NCBI GenBank assembly: GCA_963678205.1
Contig: OY782760.1
Location: forward strand, 3,038,001-3,102,000
Source: G963556115 sp963678205
Lineage (GTDB): Bacteria > Planctomycetota > SZUA-567
Length of the DNA stretch: 64,000 bases
Direction: 5' to 3'
This document shows, in pieces, positions 43,930 through 52,789 of the stretch (position 1 is its first letter; each line of letters starts with the position of its first letter). Under the pieces are notes generated by a model that made no database searches, was not told the origin of the DNA, and saw nothing but the letters and a program-made list of their open reading frames with translations. A program made the translations under genes and the position numbers.

Positions 43930-44007
43930 GACTTTACAAAACAAAGAAATATTGCAAACCATAAGAACTGGCACTAAAAAAACAATTTTCAACGAACACT
44001 AAAAAAA

Positions 44008-44484
44008 TTACTTGCTTAGCCACTCCTTCAATCCGTCAACAACAAACTGGTGATCTTGTTCGTGAGGTAGATTTGAGACTAAGACTACACTAACAAACTC
44101 GCCTGTCTTGAGAATTACAGGGAATCCACCGCCGCAGAACACATAATCCTCATCTGACAAACCATGATGGGTAACGCCTTCGCCCGTTATCTTGGATTCG
44201 ACCCACGCACCATACGAACTTCTTTCCATCAGCGAAACAGTGTTGAACTTACGCTCCATCCAGTTCTGATTATTCATACTTGCGCCTTCAGTCATGTGTT
44301 GAAAAAGTATCGCACCGTTGGGTCTGCGAATACAGATAGCGAGTTCTATTCCCTGACTATAAACTTTTTCAGCTAGGAAATTTCCCAGATCCAGCGCATC
44401 CTTGTTTGAAAAACTTTCAAACCTGATACTCTCCTCATCCGCTCTTACCTCTTTATCCAGCTTCACATATTTTTCTTTTCCCAT
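44008..44484 (-). CDS. UPF0303 family (heme-degrading/GlcG-like) protein
   Basis: A 158-residue cytoplasmic protein that matches the UPF0303 group of the GlcG/HbpS fold. Visible parts are ELAICIRRPNGAILFQHMTE, MNNQNWMERKFNTV, THHGLSDEDYVFCGGGFPV and the end HEQDHQFVVDGLKEWL. The biochemical role of UPF0303 is not established; relatives of the fold bind heme or cobalamin. It follows the alcohol dehydrogenase gene by 13 bases with an AGGAA site and belongs to the same operon. Confidence 0.82.
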   Translation of the reverse strand: MGKEKYVKLDKEVRADEESIRFESFSNKDALDLGNFLAEKVYSQGIELAICIRRPNGAILFQHMTEGASMNNQNWMERKFNTVSLMERSSYGAWVESKITGEGVTHHGLSDEDYVFCGGGFPVILKTGEFVSVVLVSNLPHEQDHQFVVDGLKEWLSK

Positions 44485-44497
44485 ATGAGTAAATTTC

Positions 44498-45679
44498 CTA
44501 TACCATGAGTCTGTATATGTTTTCTACATCCTTTTGATTCAAGGATACAAAACCGCCAAGTTCACCGCTATTCACATCACCATAACAGGCTATACGCGCA
44601 AGCTCTTCAATATCGCTTTCTTTTGCACCTAATTCTTCAAAATTCTTAGGCATTCCGATAGAAATAAGGAAGTTCCTCAATGCCTCAATCCCCTGCTTTG
44701 CTGTATTCTCAGGATTATAAAAGTCCATCTGGCATCCCCAGACCCGCACCGCAATCTGAGCAAACCGGTTTACATCATGATTCATATTATATGTAAATAC
44801 AGCCGGCATCACAACTGCTAAACCAGCCCCATGCGCACAATCATACATGGCACTCAGTTCATGCTCAATATCATGGCTTGCCCAATCATGACTTCTGCCG
44901 ACTCCACATGAGTTATTATGCGCCATCATCCCTGTCCACATGATATTTGCTCTAGCTTCATAATTGTCCGAATCTTCAACAGCCCTTGGTCCTTCATGAA
45001 CCATCGTCAGAATCAAGGCTTCAATCATACGGTCAGTCACCTCAACCTCTTTGGTGTTTGTCAAATATCTCTCATATAAATGTGCAATGATATCTGTAAT
45101 TCCGCAAGCGGTCTGATATGGAGGAAGTGTCTGGGTAAGTGCAGGGTTCAAGACAGAAAACTTCGGTCTCAATGCTTCACCGGAAGTAGCTCTTTTGTAC
45201 ATGCCATCCTCTTTGGTGATTACCGAATCAGGTGATCCTTCACTACCGGCTGCCGATATTGTCAGAATTGTTCCTAGCGGCAGAGCTTCATTAACTGTTC
45301 CTCCCTGATAATAATCCCAGAAATCTCCGTCATAAGGTACACCTGCAGCGATAGCTTTGGCTGAGTCAATCGTACTACCGCCACCTACCGCAAGGATAAA
45401 GTCGACACCTTCTTTTCGGCAAAGCTCTATACCTTCATACACTAGGCCACTTCGTGGATTAGGACGGACTCCTCCAAGCTCAACATAGGTTATACCTTCA
45501 GCATCCAGTGATTTTTTGACTCTATCCAGCAGACCGGACTTTACAACAGAGCCACCGCCATAATGCAGCAAAGCTCTACTTCCACCAAATCTCTTCGTGT
45601 ATTTTCCTGTATCATTTTCAGCATCTTTACCAAAAGCAAAATAAGTTGGCGCATAAAAAGTAAAATTATCCATTTGCAT
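44498..45679 (-). CDS. Iron-containing alcohol dehydrogenase (YqhD/BdhA-like)
   Basis: A 393-residue group III alcohol dehydrogenase. The N-terminal domain has YGGGSVVKSGLLDRV and VGGGSTIDSAKAIAAG for NADPH binding (near 95). The metal ligands lie in TACGITDIIAHLYERYL (Asp, His) and in the HNNSCGVGRSHDWASHDIEHELSAMYDCAHGAGLAV stretch (His residues, about 255-285). These enzymes reduce aldehydes with NADPH; YqhD detoxifies aldehydes such as glyoxal and lipid aldehydes in E. coli. It sits with an SDR and a divergent AraC regulator like the E. coli yqhC-yqhD locus. The ATG two codons later is also possible as start. Confidence 0.92.
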   Translation of the reverse strand: MQMDNFTFYAPTYFAFGKDAENDTGKYTKRFGGSRALLHYGGGSVVKSGLLDRVKKSLDAEGITYVELGGVRPNPRSGLVYEGIELCRKEGVDFILAVGGGSTIDSAKAIAAGVPYDGDFWDYYQGGTVNEALPLGTILTISAAGSEGSPDSVITKEDGMYKRATSGEALRPKFSVLNPALTQTLPPYQTACGITDIIAHLYERYLTNTKEVEVTDRMIEALILTMVHEGPRAVEDSDNYEARANIMWTGMMAHNNSCGVGRSHDWASHDIEHELSAMYDCAHGAGLAVVMPAVFTYNMNHDVNRFAQIAVRVWGCQMDFYNPENTAKQGIEALRNFLISIGMPKNFEELGAKESDIEELARIACYGDVNSGELGGFVSLNQKDVENIYRLMV

Positions 45680-45759
45680 AAATCCTTTTTTAAAATGACT
45701 GCTACTAACAATAAGTTTGTGAAACGGTATTATACGAAAAGACCGACATCTCCAGATTA

Positions 45760-46479
45760 TTATGACTGCTGTCTGGTTGGTGCCATCACTATTTCACGTA
45801 TACAGACATTCTGCGGCTGCTCCATCGCATAGAGCACAGCCCTGGCAACATCATCAGCGGCAATTGCCCCACCGATAGAATTTCTCCATTCATCATACCC
45901 GGTCTTTATATCATCAGAGGTGGTATGAGTTATAAGTTCAGACTCAGCGGCACCAGGACATATACTGACCACTCTGACATTATCATCCGCTACTTCTTCC
46001 CGCACACACTCACTTAGACCCGACACTGCGAATTTTGTACCGCAGTAAGCGGCATGATTAGGAAATACCTTCTTTCCAGCAACTGAACTGATATTAATAA
46101 CAGTTCCGGTTTTACGCTCTTTCATCGGAGCAAGAACAACCTGCATTCCACTGAGTAATGCGAGAACATTCACCTCAAACATTTTCCGCCATTCTGCGGG
46201 ATCCTGCGAATCAATCTGCCCCAGCAGCATAATTCCGGCATTATTTATCATACACTCTACCGGTCCGAATTTTTCTTCCGCTTTTTTCACAGCAGATTCA
46301 AAAGCCTCTCTATCAGTCACATCAACTTTTTCACAGATACAGTTCGGCAGTTTCAACGCTTCAAGCTTATCTAGCCTTCTCGCGACAAGAAGAAGCGGGT
46401 AGCCCGCCTCACTGAACCGTCTAGCAATTGCTTCACCAATACCGGAACTTGCTCCGGTGACAACAACGAGCTTTTTCAT
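45760..46479 (-). CDS. Short-chain dehydrogenase (YdfG-like SDR)
   Basis: A protein of 239 residues. TGASSGIGEAIARRFSEAG forms the nucleotide fold, ARRLDKLEAL suggests NADP preference (Arg after the second strand), NNAGIML lies near 80, and catalytic Ser and Tyr-Lys are in INISSVAGKKVFPNHAAYCGTKFA. It is like the YdfG group (serine/3-hydroxy acid dehydrogenases). The open frame reaches 46545, but the AAAGGA site fits the ATG at 46479. It lies 80 bases upstream of the alcohol dehydrogenase gene and is probably the first gene of the operon. Confidence 0.9.
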   Translation of the reverse strand: MKKLVVVTGASSGIGEAIARRFSEAGYPLLLVARRLDKLEALKLPNCICEKVDVTDREAFESAVKKAEEKFGPVECMINNAGIMLLGQIDSQDPAEWRKMFEVNVLALLSGMQVVLAPMKERKTGTVINISSVAGKKVFPNHAAYCGTKFAVSGLSECVREEVADDNVRVVSICPGAAESELITHTTSDDIKTGYDEWRNSIGGAIAADDVARAVLYAMEQPQNVCIREIVMAPTRQQS

Positions 46480-46698
46480 AAGATATCCTTTCATATATAA
46501 TGAGACTGAGCACCCCTTCCATAGCAACAACTCCACAATGCTCATAATTCTTAAGACATTTAGAGGATACCACTATCATGCAATCGAAACAAGGCACATT
46601 CATCCATTTTTATTGCCTATTTCTACCTCACATATTGCCAGAAGTCAATTATTACATATATTTATTATATAATAATAGCAATTAAAAGGAAAATACAC

Positions 46699-47595
46699 AT
46701 GCAACATATCCCGGAGTATCTTAGAAATATAACCGAGAAGTACTATTCTGTCAAAAATCTGGGCTTTACTCCTACAGAGCTTGAGCGGATCCGGTTTTTC
46801 TGGACAGATCATTCCACACCAAGAGTACCGTTGTTGTATGATGCAGGCATTGTTATTATTCTACAGGGGCATAAAATAGGCTACCTGAATGAACGCACTT
46901 TTCATTATAATGCCAAAAATTATCTCATTGTCAGCATGTCTATCCCTTTCGAATGCGAATCCATCGCTTCGCCTGACAAACCCCTTATCGGCATTACACT
47001 TGATATAGATCTTGCCGAGCTACATGAGCTGACCGCCCTGATTGCTGAGGAGAATAAAATGCCCGGCAAATGCCAACAGGCAAAAAATATCAGAGGGGTA
47101 GAACCAGCAGCAATGAGCAGCGAATTGCACAATGCTGTAAAACGCCTGATCGCCTGCCTCGACTCTCCTCTTGACTGCAAGGTAATAGGCAAATCTCTTG
47201 TCAGAGAGATCATCTACCGCATACTTCTCAGTGACCATGGAGCACCACTATATGCCCTTACCCAACACAACACCTATTACACCAGTATTGCCAAGGCAAT
47301 TGCTTATATCCGTAATAATTACCAGCAGACGGTCATCATAGATGAACTTGCAGAGTATACCGGAATGAGCCTCTCTCTATTTCACCGAGCGTTTAAAGAG
47401 GTCACCGGCAGCAGCCCTCTCCAGTATGTCAAAAAAATAAAGCTGACTCAGGCAAAATACTGTATAGTCCACGAAAATATGACTGCCAGCATGGCGGCAA
47501 GCACAGTCGGTTACGAAAGCCCTTCTCAATTCAGCAGAGAGTTCAAACGCTACTTCGGTGTTTCTCCCAAAAATGCCCTCAAGAAATGCTATTGA
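46699..47595 (+). CDS. AraC-family regulator (YqhC-like), divergent from the dehydrogenase operon
   Basis: A 298-residue protein. The N-terminal AraC_N-type domain (about 10-165) includes YDAGIVIILQGHKIGYLN and YLIVSMSIPFECESIASPDKP. Two helix-turn-helix motifs follow in the C-terminal 100 residues: IIDELAEYTGMSLSLFHRAFK and STVGYESPSQFSREFKRYFGVSPKNALK. It is encoded away from the SDR and the two share a 220-base control region (46480-46698). By analogy with YqhC, which activates yqhD in response to aldehydes, it should control this operon. The ribosome site is AAGGAA. Confidence 0.9.
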   Translation: MQHIPEYLRNITEKYYSVKNLGFTPTELERIRFFWTDHSTPRVPLLYDAGIVIILQGHKIGYLNERTFHYNAKNYLIVSMSIPFECESIASPDKPLIGITLDIDLAELHELTALIAEENKMPGKCQQAKNIRGVEPAAMSSELHNAVKRLIACLDSPLDCKVIGKSLVREIIYRILLSDHGAPLYALTQHNTYYTSIAKAIAYIRNNYQQTVIIDELAEYTGMSLSLFHRAFKEVTGSSPLQYVKKIKLTQAKYCIVHENMTASMAASTVGYESPSQFSREFKRYFGVSPKNALKKCY

Positions 47596-47645
47596 TAATA
47601 CAAAAGGAAATTTTACATAAGTCGCCCAATTAACTTGGTGCCACA

Positions 47646-47771
47646 TCAATCTGCCAACCCTCTCATTAAAAACTCCTTGTCATAAGTAGTTTTATCTTCA
47701 GTCTCTGACAGCACCTCAAACCCCTGACTCTTGTAGAATGCAATACTATCAACATTTTTAACAAAAGCCTT
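47646..47771 (-). pseudogene. GNAT acetyltransferase, C-terminal fragment
   Basis: The reverse strand reads VKNVDSIAFYKSQGFEVLSE and ends FLMRGLAD before TGA at 47646. This is the usual GNAT end (N..A..FY...GF). The upstream part is replaced by an IS3 relic joined in the middle of the gene. Confidence 0.8.
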
Positions 47772-48262
47772 CAACAGAATTTCTTCTCTTATTCTCAGTT
47801 GCAGATGGCTTCTTATTTAGATGCTTATAGTAACCACTTTTACTTACTTTGAGAACCTTACACATTCTCACTATTGGGTACTCATTCTTGTGAGAATAAA
47901 TCCATGCGTACTTTACAGGCTCTCCTTGGCAAAGAACGCTGCTGCTTTTTTTAATATTTCATGTTCCTCTTTTAATATCTTCATCTCTTTTCTAAATTTT
48001 GCTAGTTCTATTGCTTCTGGTGTAAGAGCTGGAGCAGTTGGATTTTTTGGGTTTACATTAAATCTCAAAACCCAATCTCTTATTGTTACTGTTGAAACAC
48101 CCGTTTCTCTAGCCGCATGAGAATATGAGTACCCTTGATTAACAACGAGTTTTACTGCTTCTTCTTTGAATTCTTGTGAATACTTCTTTTGTTTTGCCAT
48201 GATGGACTCCTTTCGATTTATTATAACTATCCTTAAACCGGTTATCCACCAAACCTAGGTCA
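47772..48262 (-). mobile_element. IS3-family element, 3'-truncated
   Basis: Begins at 48262 with an IS3-type end (TGACCTAGGTTTGGTGGATA), carries a full orfA and the first 50 codons of orfB (VKYAWIYSHKNEYPIVRMCK, VSKSGYYKHLNKKP), then breaks into a GNAT gene at about 47771. The rest of orfB and the other end are missing. Confidence 0.85.
47913..48200 (-). CDS. IS3-family OrfA in the truncated element
   Basis: A 95-residue intact OrfA (KKYSQEFKEEAVKLVVNQGY, SHAARETGVSTVTIRDWV, coiled-coil end EEHEILKKAAAFFAKESL), preceded by GGAG. It is a relative of the OrfA at 7647. Without a full OrfB it cannot move itself. Confidence 0.88.
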   Translation of the reverse strand: MAKQKKYSQEFKEEAVKLVVNQGYSYSHAARETGVSTVTIRDWVLRFNVNPKNPTAPALTPEAIELAKFRKEMKILKEEHEILKKAAAFFAKESL

Positions 48263-48661
48263 CTGCATTATACTCAACTTAGAGTATAACCTATAATGAC
48301 ACTCAAAAATGAAGTAACCTAAGATTACCATTTGCATCAGCCTTAAGGCAATGACAATAACCAAGACTTGACGTTCCATCTAAGTTATCTCCGAAAGAGA
48401 CAGTTTCTAGTCTTGATTTAATTTCACCTGATGTTTTAATCAAAATTGTATCTAGTGCTTTATCAAGTCTACACATATAATCATTCTAATCCGTTTGTTT
48501 AATTAATATCTAGACCCAATTATCAATAATTATAATAACTTTACCAATGAAAAAAATATTATTTTGCCACACATATTACTCAATACTTCAAGACTAAATT
48601 AACTTGAATAGCAATTTCAAACCGAGTATAATATATAGTTAAAACTGTTACGGAGGTAAAA
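48263..48661. other. Non-coding region upstream of the HEPN/MNT pair
   Basis: About 400 AT-rich bases with no recognised gene. It should contain the promoter of the toxin-antitoxin pair. Confidence 0.4.
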
Positions 48662-49078
48662 ATGATTCAATATGAGAAATTTGTAAGTTCCCTTAAACAT
48701 TTAGAACTTCAATATAAAAACTACCAACAATTACCTAATGATCTGGAAGAGATTATGAAGGAAGCAGTTGCGGAGTCAGTGATACAGCGATTTGAGACCT
48801 GCTATGACTTTATGTGGAAGGTACTTAAGAGATACCTTACTGAAGAATTAGGTCTTCCAGAAGTGCCAAACAGTCCAAAACCAATACTAAGAATAGCCAA
48901 TGAAAACAATGTATTACCGGCAGATATTACTCTGTGGCTATCTTATGCAGATGCTCGAATTGGCACTTCACACGACTATAGCGGTACAAAAGCACTAGAT
49001 GCTTTAAACCTCATGAACAGCTTTGTTCCTGACGCCATCAAGCTCTATGAAACAATGAGCAAAGAGAAATGGGTATAA
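48662..49078 (+). CDS. HEPN-domain protein (HI0074-like), toxin of a HEPN/MNT pair
   Basis: A 138-residue all-helical protein of the nucleotidyltransferase substrate-binding/HEPN family. The RNase-type R-x4-H motif is visible in DARIGTSHDYSG near residue 101, and ETCYDFMWKVLKRYL matches the conserved helix near 45. In HEPN/MNT pairs the HEPN protein is an RNase toxin that the partner nucleotidyltransferase inactivates by adding AMP to the Tyr of a motif like HDY. The Tyr is present. A strong GGAGG site precedes it. The partner gene follows directly. Confidence 0.88.
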   Translation: MIQYEKFVSSLKHLELQYKNYQQLPNDLEEIMKEAVAESVIQRFETCYDFMWKVLKRYLTEELGLPEVPNSPKPILRIANENNVLPADITLWLSYADARIGTSHDYSGTKALDALNLMNSFVPDAIKLYETMSKEKWV

Positions 49079-49080
49079 TC

Positions 49081-49401
49081 ATGAGTAAGACTCTATCAAA
49101 AGATATAGACTTATCACAAAATGAACTAGACGAAATATCTAGACTCATAGGTAAACACTTACCCAACACAGAAATCTGGGCTTACGGTTCACGCGTAAAA
49201 CACACCTCAAACCCAAAATCAGACCTAGACCTAGTCGCAATCACCGACAAAACAAACTCACGAGCAATCTACGACCTCAAAGAAGCCTTCGAAGAAAGCA
49301 ATCTCCCCTTCCGTGTAGACCTCTTCGTCTGGGACGAAATACCAGACGAATTTAAATCAAATATTGAAAATGAGCATATTGTGTTAATAGCAAAACAGTA
49401 A
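49081..49401 (+). CDS. MNT-type nucleotidyltransferase (HI0073-like), antitoxin
   Basis: A protein of about 106 residues with the minimal nucleotidyltransferase motif GSR...SDLDL: WAYGSRVKHTSNPKSDLDLV near residue 38. A third acidic residue lies in FRVDLFVWDEIP. It should add AMP to the HEPN toxin. The frame can also begin at the ATG at 49069, overlapping the toxin by ten bases; the ATG at 49081 lies two bases after its stop. The pair is the last cargo before module D. Confidence 0.88.
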   Translation: MSKTLSKDIDLSQNELDEISRLIGKHLPNTEIWAYGSRVKHTSNPKSDLDLVAITDKTNSRAIYDLKEAFEESNLPFRVDLFVWDEIPDEFKSNIENEHIVLIAKQ

Positions 49402-49468
49402 TTGCAAGAAACAAGATTGACTAAAAAGGATTTTTAGAGCATACAACCTTGAGCGACACAAATGAAAA

Positions 49469-49710
49469 TGCCGTCAAAAATACCGTCAAAATTGTGAAAA
49501 TTTTTGAGACATTCGCGGCAGTTCAAAGCAGCACAAAAGAGTTTTTTAGAATCCGCGCCATTTGACGGTATAAACGAAGGTTGAAAATCAGAAAAAAAAC
49601 ATAAACACCTCATATTAAACAGGTTACAAAACCACACATTATCCTGAGGGGCAACAAAAAAAAATAAAAGGCTTGTAAATCCCTGCATATAAGGACTTAC
49701 AAGCCTTTTT
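49469..49710 (+). repeat. Repeat module D
   Basis: Two direct copies of the half-arm (GCCGTCAAAAA and ACCGTCAAAA, 49470-49490), then GCAGTTCAAAGCAGCACAAA, the block GAATCCGCGCCATTTGACGG continuing to TATAAACGAAGG (49549-49580), the box CCTGAGGGGCAAC (49643-49655) and a hairpin. It is closely similar to module A. Confidence 0.85.
49666..49710 (+). terminator. Terminator hairpin of module D
   Basis: Arms AAAAGGCTTGTAA and TTACAAGCCTTTT (13 bp, perfect), 18-base loop, then TAATGTCTTTTT. It also lies about 210 bases after the PRD regulator stop on the other strand and could end that transcript. Confidence 0.78.
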
Positions 49711-49919
49711 AATGTCTTTTTCATACAATCTTAAGAAATCGGATCGTAGCTTAGGGTGGAGAAATTAGATAGATGTTATTGAAAATTTTGCCAAGAGTCA
49801 AGGTGGAAAAAGCTGGGATTTCATATCCTACTTGAGGTATATAAACTAAACTGATTTATTAAAAGTTTCAAGTGTTGCACTTAGAACTTGAATCCAAGCA
49901 TCTATAATTAAAGCTAAAT
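49711..49919. other. Spacer between module D and the PRD regulator
   Basis: About 210 bases without a gene; the right edge of the module-bounded mosaic. Confidence 0.4.
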
Positions 49920-51926
49920 TCAATTATAAAGCTTAGAGCTAACACTTTGTTGCAAATACTGTTTAAGAATCATTTCTAAATGTAAATGAACCCTTCTTCC
50001 ATCACCGTCAATAATATCGCTTAAAAATATCTTATTATTAATAATCGAAGAACTGATTGTTCCTATCATATCTATCTCTTCTTTTGAAGGTTTCTGTGGA
50101 ACAATTATAACAACACAAGATTTGACGCCTTTAAAATATGGATTTAAAAATACCCCGCCTTCAGGTACTATAAGACCTAATACTGGGGATTTAACTCCAT
50201 CAGTCTGGCAATGCATAAGAATCAACTTTAGTTCCTCCAATACCTGAGTTGAAATTTTCTCTCTGGCAACAAGACACTGATAAATGCTTTGGCGGTTATT
50301 TTGGGAATATCCAAAGATATTGCTAGCCATAGAAGCTAGCTCTTCAAAATTTATATCCTTCCTAACTGATACTGATTGAAATTTAGAAATCATAAGACGA
50401 GCTTCAGTCATTGCATTTTCAATAGGTCCATAATATTCAGGAATTGAAATATTACTATCTTGAATTTTTTTTCTGCTTTTATTCCCAAAGGAGACCTTAC
50501 TAAGTTCAATTCCAATCTGTTGTATACTCTCGCTTGTTAAAATTAGCGGCACCTCTACAACTGGTACATTTGCACTTGGTATGGGGGTGGTGCTAATCAA
50601 AAAATCATAGTTATGACCGTTCTGAACGTCATTCCAACATCCAACTTCAAATTTAACCTCTGGTGGAAAATGCTTTCTAATCTGCGATGCGAGTAAGTAT
50701 GATGTACTTATGCCATATATACAAATTACACCGATACAAATATTTTTACTCTTAAGTAGTTGATAAGAGATACGATATTCCGCAACTGCAAAAATACTTG
50801 TAAGAAGACTAATCTCACTCTCTGCTACCTTGTAACTATTACTTTCATATCTTTCGACAGCTCGCTTGGTTTTATTCAGAATAGCTGGAAAACCTACAGC
50901 AAGCTGCTCAGTCAAAGAATTATTGAATTCAATTTTATTCTGCCAACGGATAATTGCTGAGCGCAAGTGTGAAAATAAACTCTCCTGTAAAATCATATCA
51001 AGCTTTAACAAAGGAGCAAGCTCTACATCATAGCTATCAATTAATTGATGTGAAAGTTGCATTAATGATGTATACTCTTCTGATTTTAGCTGAAAATTGC
51101 CAATATTGGCGCTACAAGCTAAAAGTTCCAGTGATATTGCATAGCGCTCTGCAGAATTAATCTCTAATGAAAAATGTGGCTCGATTAAATCTGATATTTC
51201 ATTTGCCAAGTCCAGAAAAATATCACTTTTTTCTGCTTTATATATTGTTTTCCCAAGTTCAATTCTTTGAACCATAATATTTAGATAAAGTTCAAAATGT
51301 TCCTTAAAATATGGAGGCATATATTTTGAAAAATTAACCTTCTTATCAATAAATGTGATATAATCTCGTACTTCTGTTTGAATTATTTTTTGAATTGCAA
51401 AAGGATATTTTTCACCGTTATTTATAATACCGAGCACAGCTCTCCTAAATGACATCTCCTCACCAGACACAGAGATACCTGTTCCTGTTCCTCTAGAAAA
51501 GACTATTTCGTATTCTTTTAACCAGCGTTCGATTTCATTCAAATCATTACTAATAGTCGATATACTCACATCAAATTTGTCTGCATACCGAACTAATTTA
51601 TTAAGCTCAGAATCTCGCAAGAGTGTCAAAAGAAGGCACAAGCGCCTTTCTACACGGCAAGTAGGCCTATCATCACCCATTCTCTTTATTGTTTTGCGTA
51701 AACTTTGACGATTTTGATCATCACCTTCAATATATACTCCTTCTCCAGATTTTGTACCAAGGCGAAGTCCAAAGGAGTTCAAAAAAGATTCCGTATTTGC
51801 CAACTCACGAAATACTGTCCGTCTGCTTACCCTAAGTTCAACAGACAAATCGTTAACAGGTACTGCACCGTTAACATTTAATAAAGTTTTTATAATTTGT
51901 TTAATTCTAGATGAAATATTACGCAC
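49920..51926 (-). CDS. PRD-containing transcriptional regulator (MtlR/LicR type)
   Basis: A 668-residue activator. N-terminal helix-turn-helix domains (about 5-60, DLSVELRVSRRTVFRELAN; and 100-150) are followed by two PRDs (about 175-280 and 295-390), an EIIB-like domain (Cys in IGVICIYGISTSYLL near 400) and an EIIA-like domain (about 515-660, with His in LILMHCQTDGVKSPVLGLIV). PTS phosphorylation of these His and Cys residues controls such regulators. In PRD2 the expected second His is Phe (TSIFAVAEYR). The start is GTG after GGGAA. It should control the fructose-like PTS genes upstream on the same strand (53766-60731). Confidence 0.9.
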   Translation of the reverse strand: MRNISSRIKQIIKTLLNVNGAVPVNDLSVELRVSRRTVFRELANTESFLNSFGLRLGTKSGEGVYIEGDDQNRQSLRKTIKRMGDDRPTCRVERRLCLLLTLLRDSELNKLVRYADKFDVSISTISNDLNEIERWLKEYEIVFSRGTGTGISVSGEEMSFRRAVLGIINNGEKYPFAIQKIIQTEVRDYITFIDKKVNFSKYMPPYFKEHFELYLNIMVQRIELGKTIYKAEKSDIFLDLANEISDLIEPHFSLEINSAERYAISLELLACSANIGNFQLKSEEYTSLMQLSHQLIDSYDVELAPLLKLDMILQESLFSHLRSAIIRWQNKIEFNNSLTEQLAVGFPAILNKTKRAVERYESNSYKVAESEISLLTSIFAVAEYRISYQLLKSKNICIGVICIYGISTSYLLASQIRKHFPPEVKFEVGCWNDVQNGHNYDFLISTTPIPSANVPVVEVPLILTSESIQQIGIELSKVSFGNKSRKKIQDSNISIPEYYGPIENAMTEARLMISKFQSVSVRKDINFEELASMASNIFGYSQNNRQSIYQCLVAREKISTQVLEELKLILMHCQTDGVKSPVLGLIVPEGGVFLNPYFKGVKSCVVIIVPQKPSKEEIDMIGTISSSIINNKIFLSDIIDGDGRRVHLHLEMILKQYLQQSVSSKLYN

Positions 51927-52720
51927 GTGTATAATTCCCTTGACTACTGTATCAATTAATTCAATCAGGTATTTCCACTAAAACCTCCGGCTTGTTTTAT
52001 AAACGACACATGCCTCTATCACAATGATTCAATACTTCCTGCCCCTGATGTTCAAACTTTATTACGATTATTTCTAGAGTTACAAGCTTGCTCTGAGTCG
52101 ATAGCATCTCTCGTTATGTAGCAAAATATCCACCCTAGAAAATAAGTTCAGCGTTGTTACTAAATAACGCCAATCTGAAATTTTAAAATATACAAACAAT
52201 AGATATTTTCAACATTCTATATGCCACTATCTCATGCAATTTCTCATATTAAACTGATAAATATACCCTAAACACTTGTTAAGAAGACAAATATTATAAA
52301 GTAGCTCTTTATCCAGAACACACATTTTCTTGTTTTTTACAACATTAGTAAATATCATAAATAATTACGCAGAGCTATTATATTCTATAATACTTTACTA
52401 TCCAGAGCGGAATTTACAGTAGCGCACATCGACCAGTTAATTATTACTTTAGAAAATAATACATAACAGCAGAGTTTACTACTTGGCGAATAAGTAAATA
52501 GTACTGGCTGTATATTGCAACGAATGCTAGCGTTGTTTAGTACCACAACTTTCTCCTTGAATAATTTAAGTCTTTGCAAAATTCTTTGCTAACTCGGCAA
52601 AATAGTTAATTTATACATCGGATATTGCTGCAGAATCAATAGAAAAATTACGTCTACAAGCCACTGTTTAATAGTACTGATATAAATGTCGAAATGCTTT
52701 GATATTTAAGAATCAGTATG

Positions 52721-52789
52721 GTCGCATTCATTTACAAGCCTTATAGCTTCATCCAAAAATTTTAGTGAATACTCTCTTGAATACACCAT
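52721..52789 (-). mobile_element. IS3-family orfA scrap
   Basis: The reverse strand reads MVYSREYSLKFLDEAIRLVN and ECD before coding sense is lost, the first 23 residues of an IS3 OrfA, with AGGAG upstream. Confidence 0.65.

Noticed and set aside
10054..49655. Known riboswitch (TPP, SAM, preQ1) at the CCTGAGGGGC box
   Set aside because: Only short words agree; the surrounding conserved elements of those riboswitches are missing and no matching downstream gene is present.
9889..49710. A true integron with attC sites
   Set aside because: The recombinase lacks the IntI-specific helix, the modules show no paired RYYYAAC/GTTRRRY boxes, and the blocks contain several multi-gene operons with own promoters in both orientations.
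52385..52579. 64-residue minus-strand open frame in the decayed region
   Set aside because: No ribosome site, no family resemblance and no sign of coding bias.
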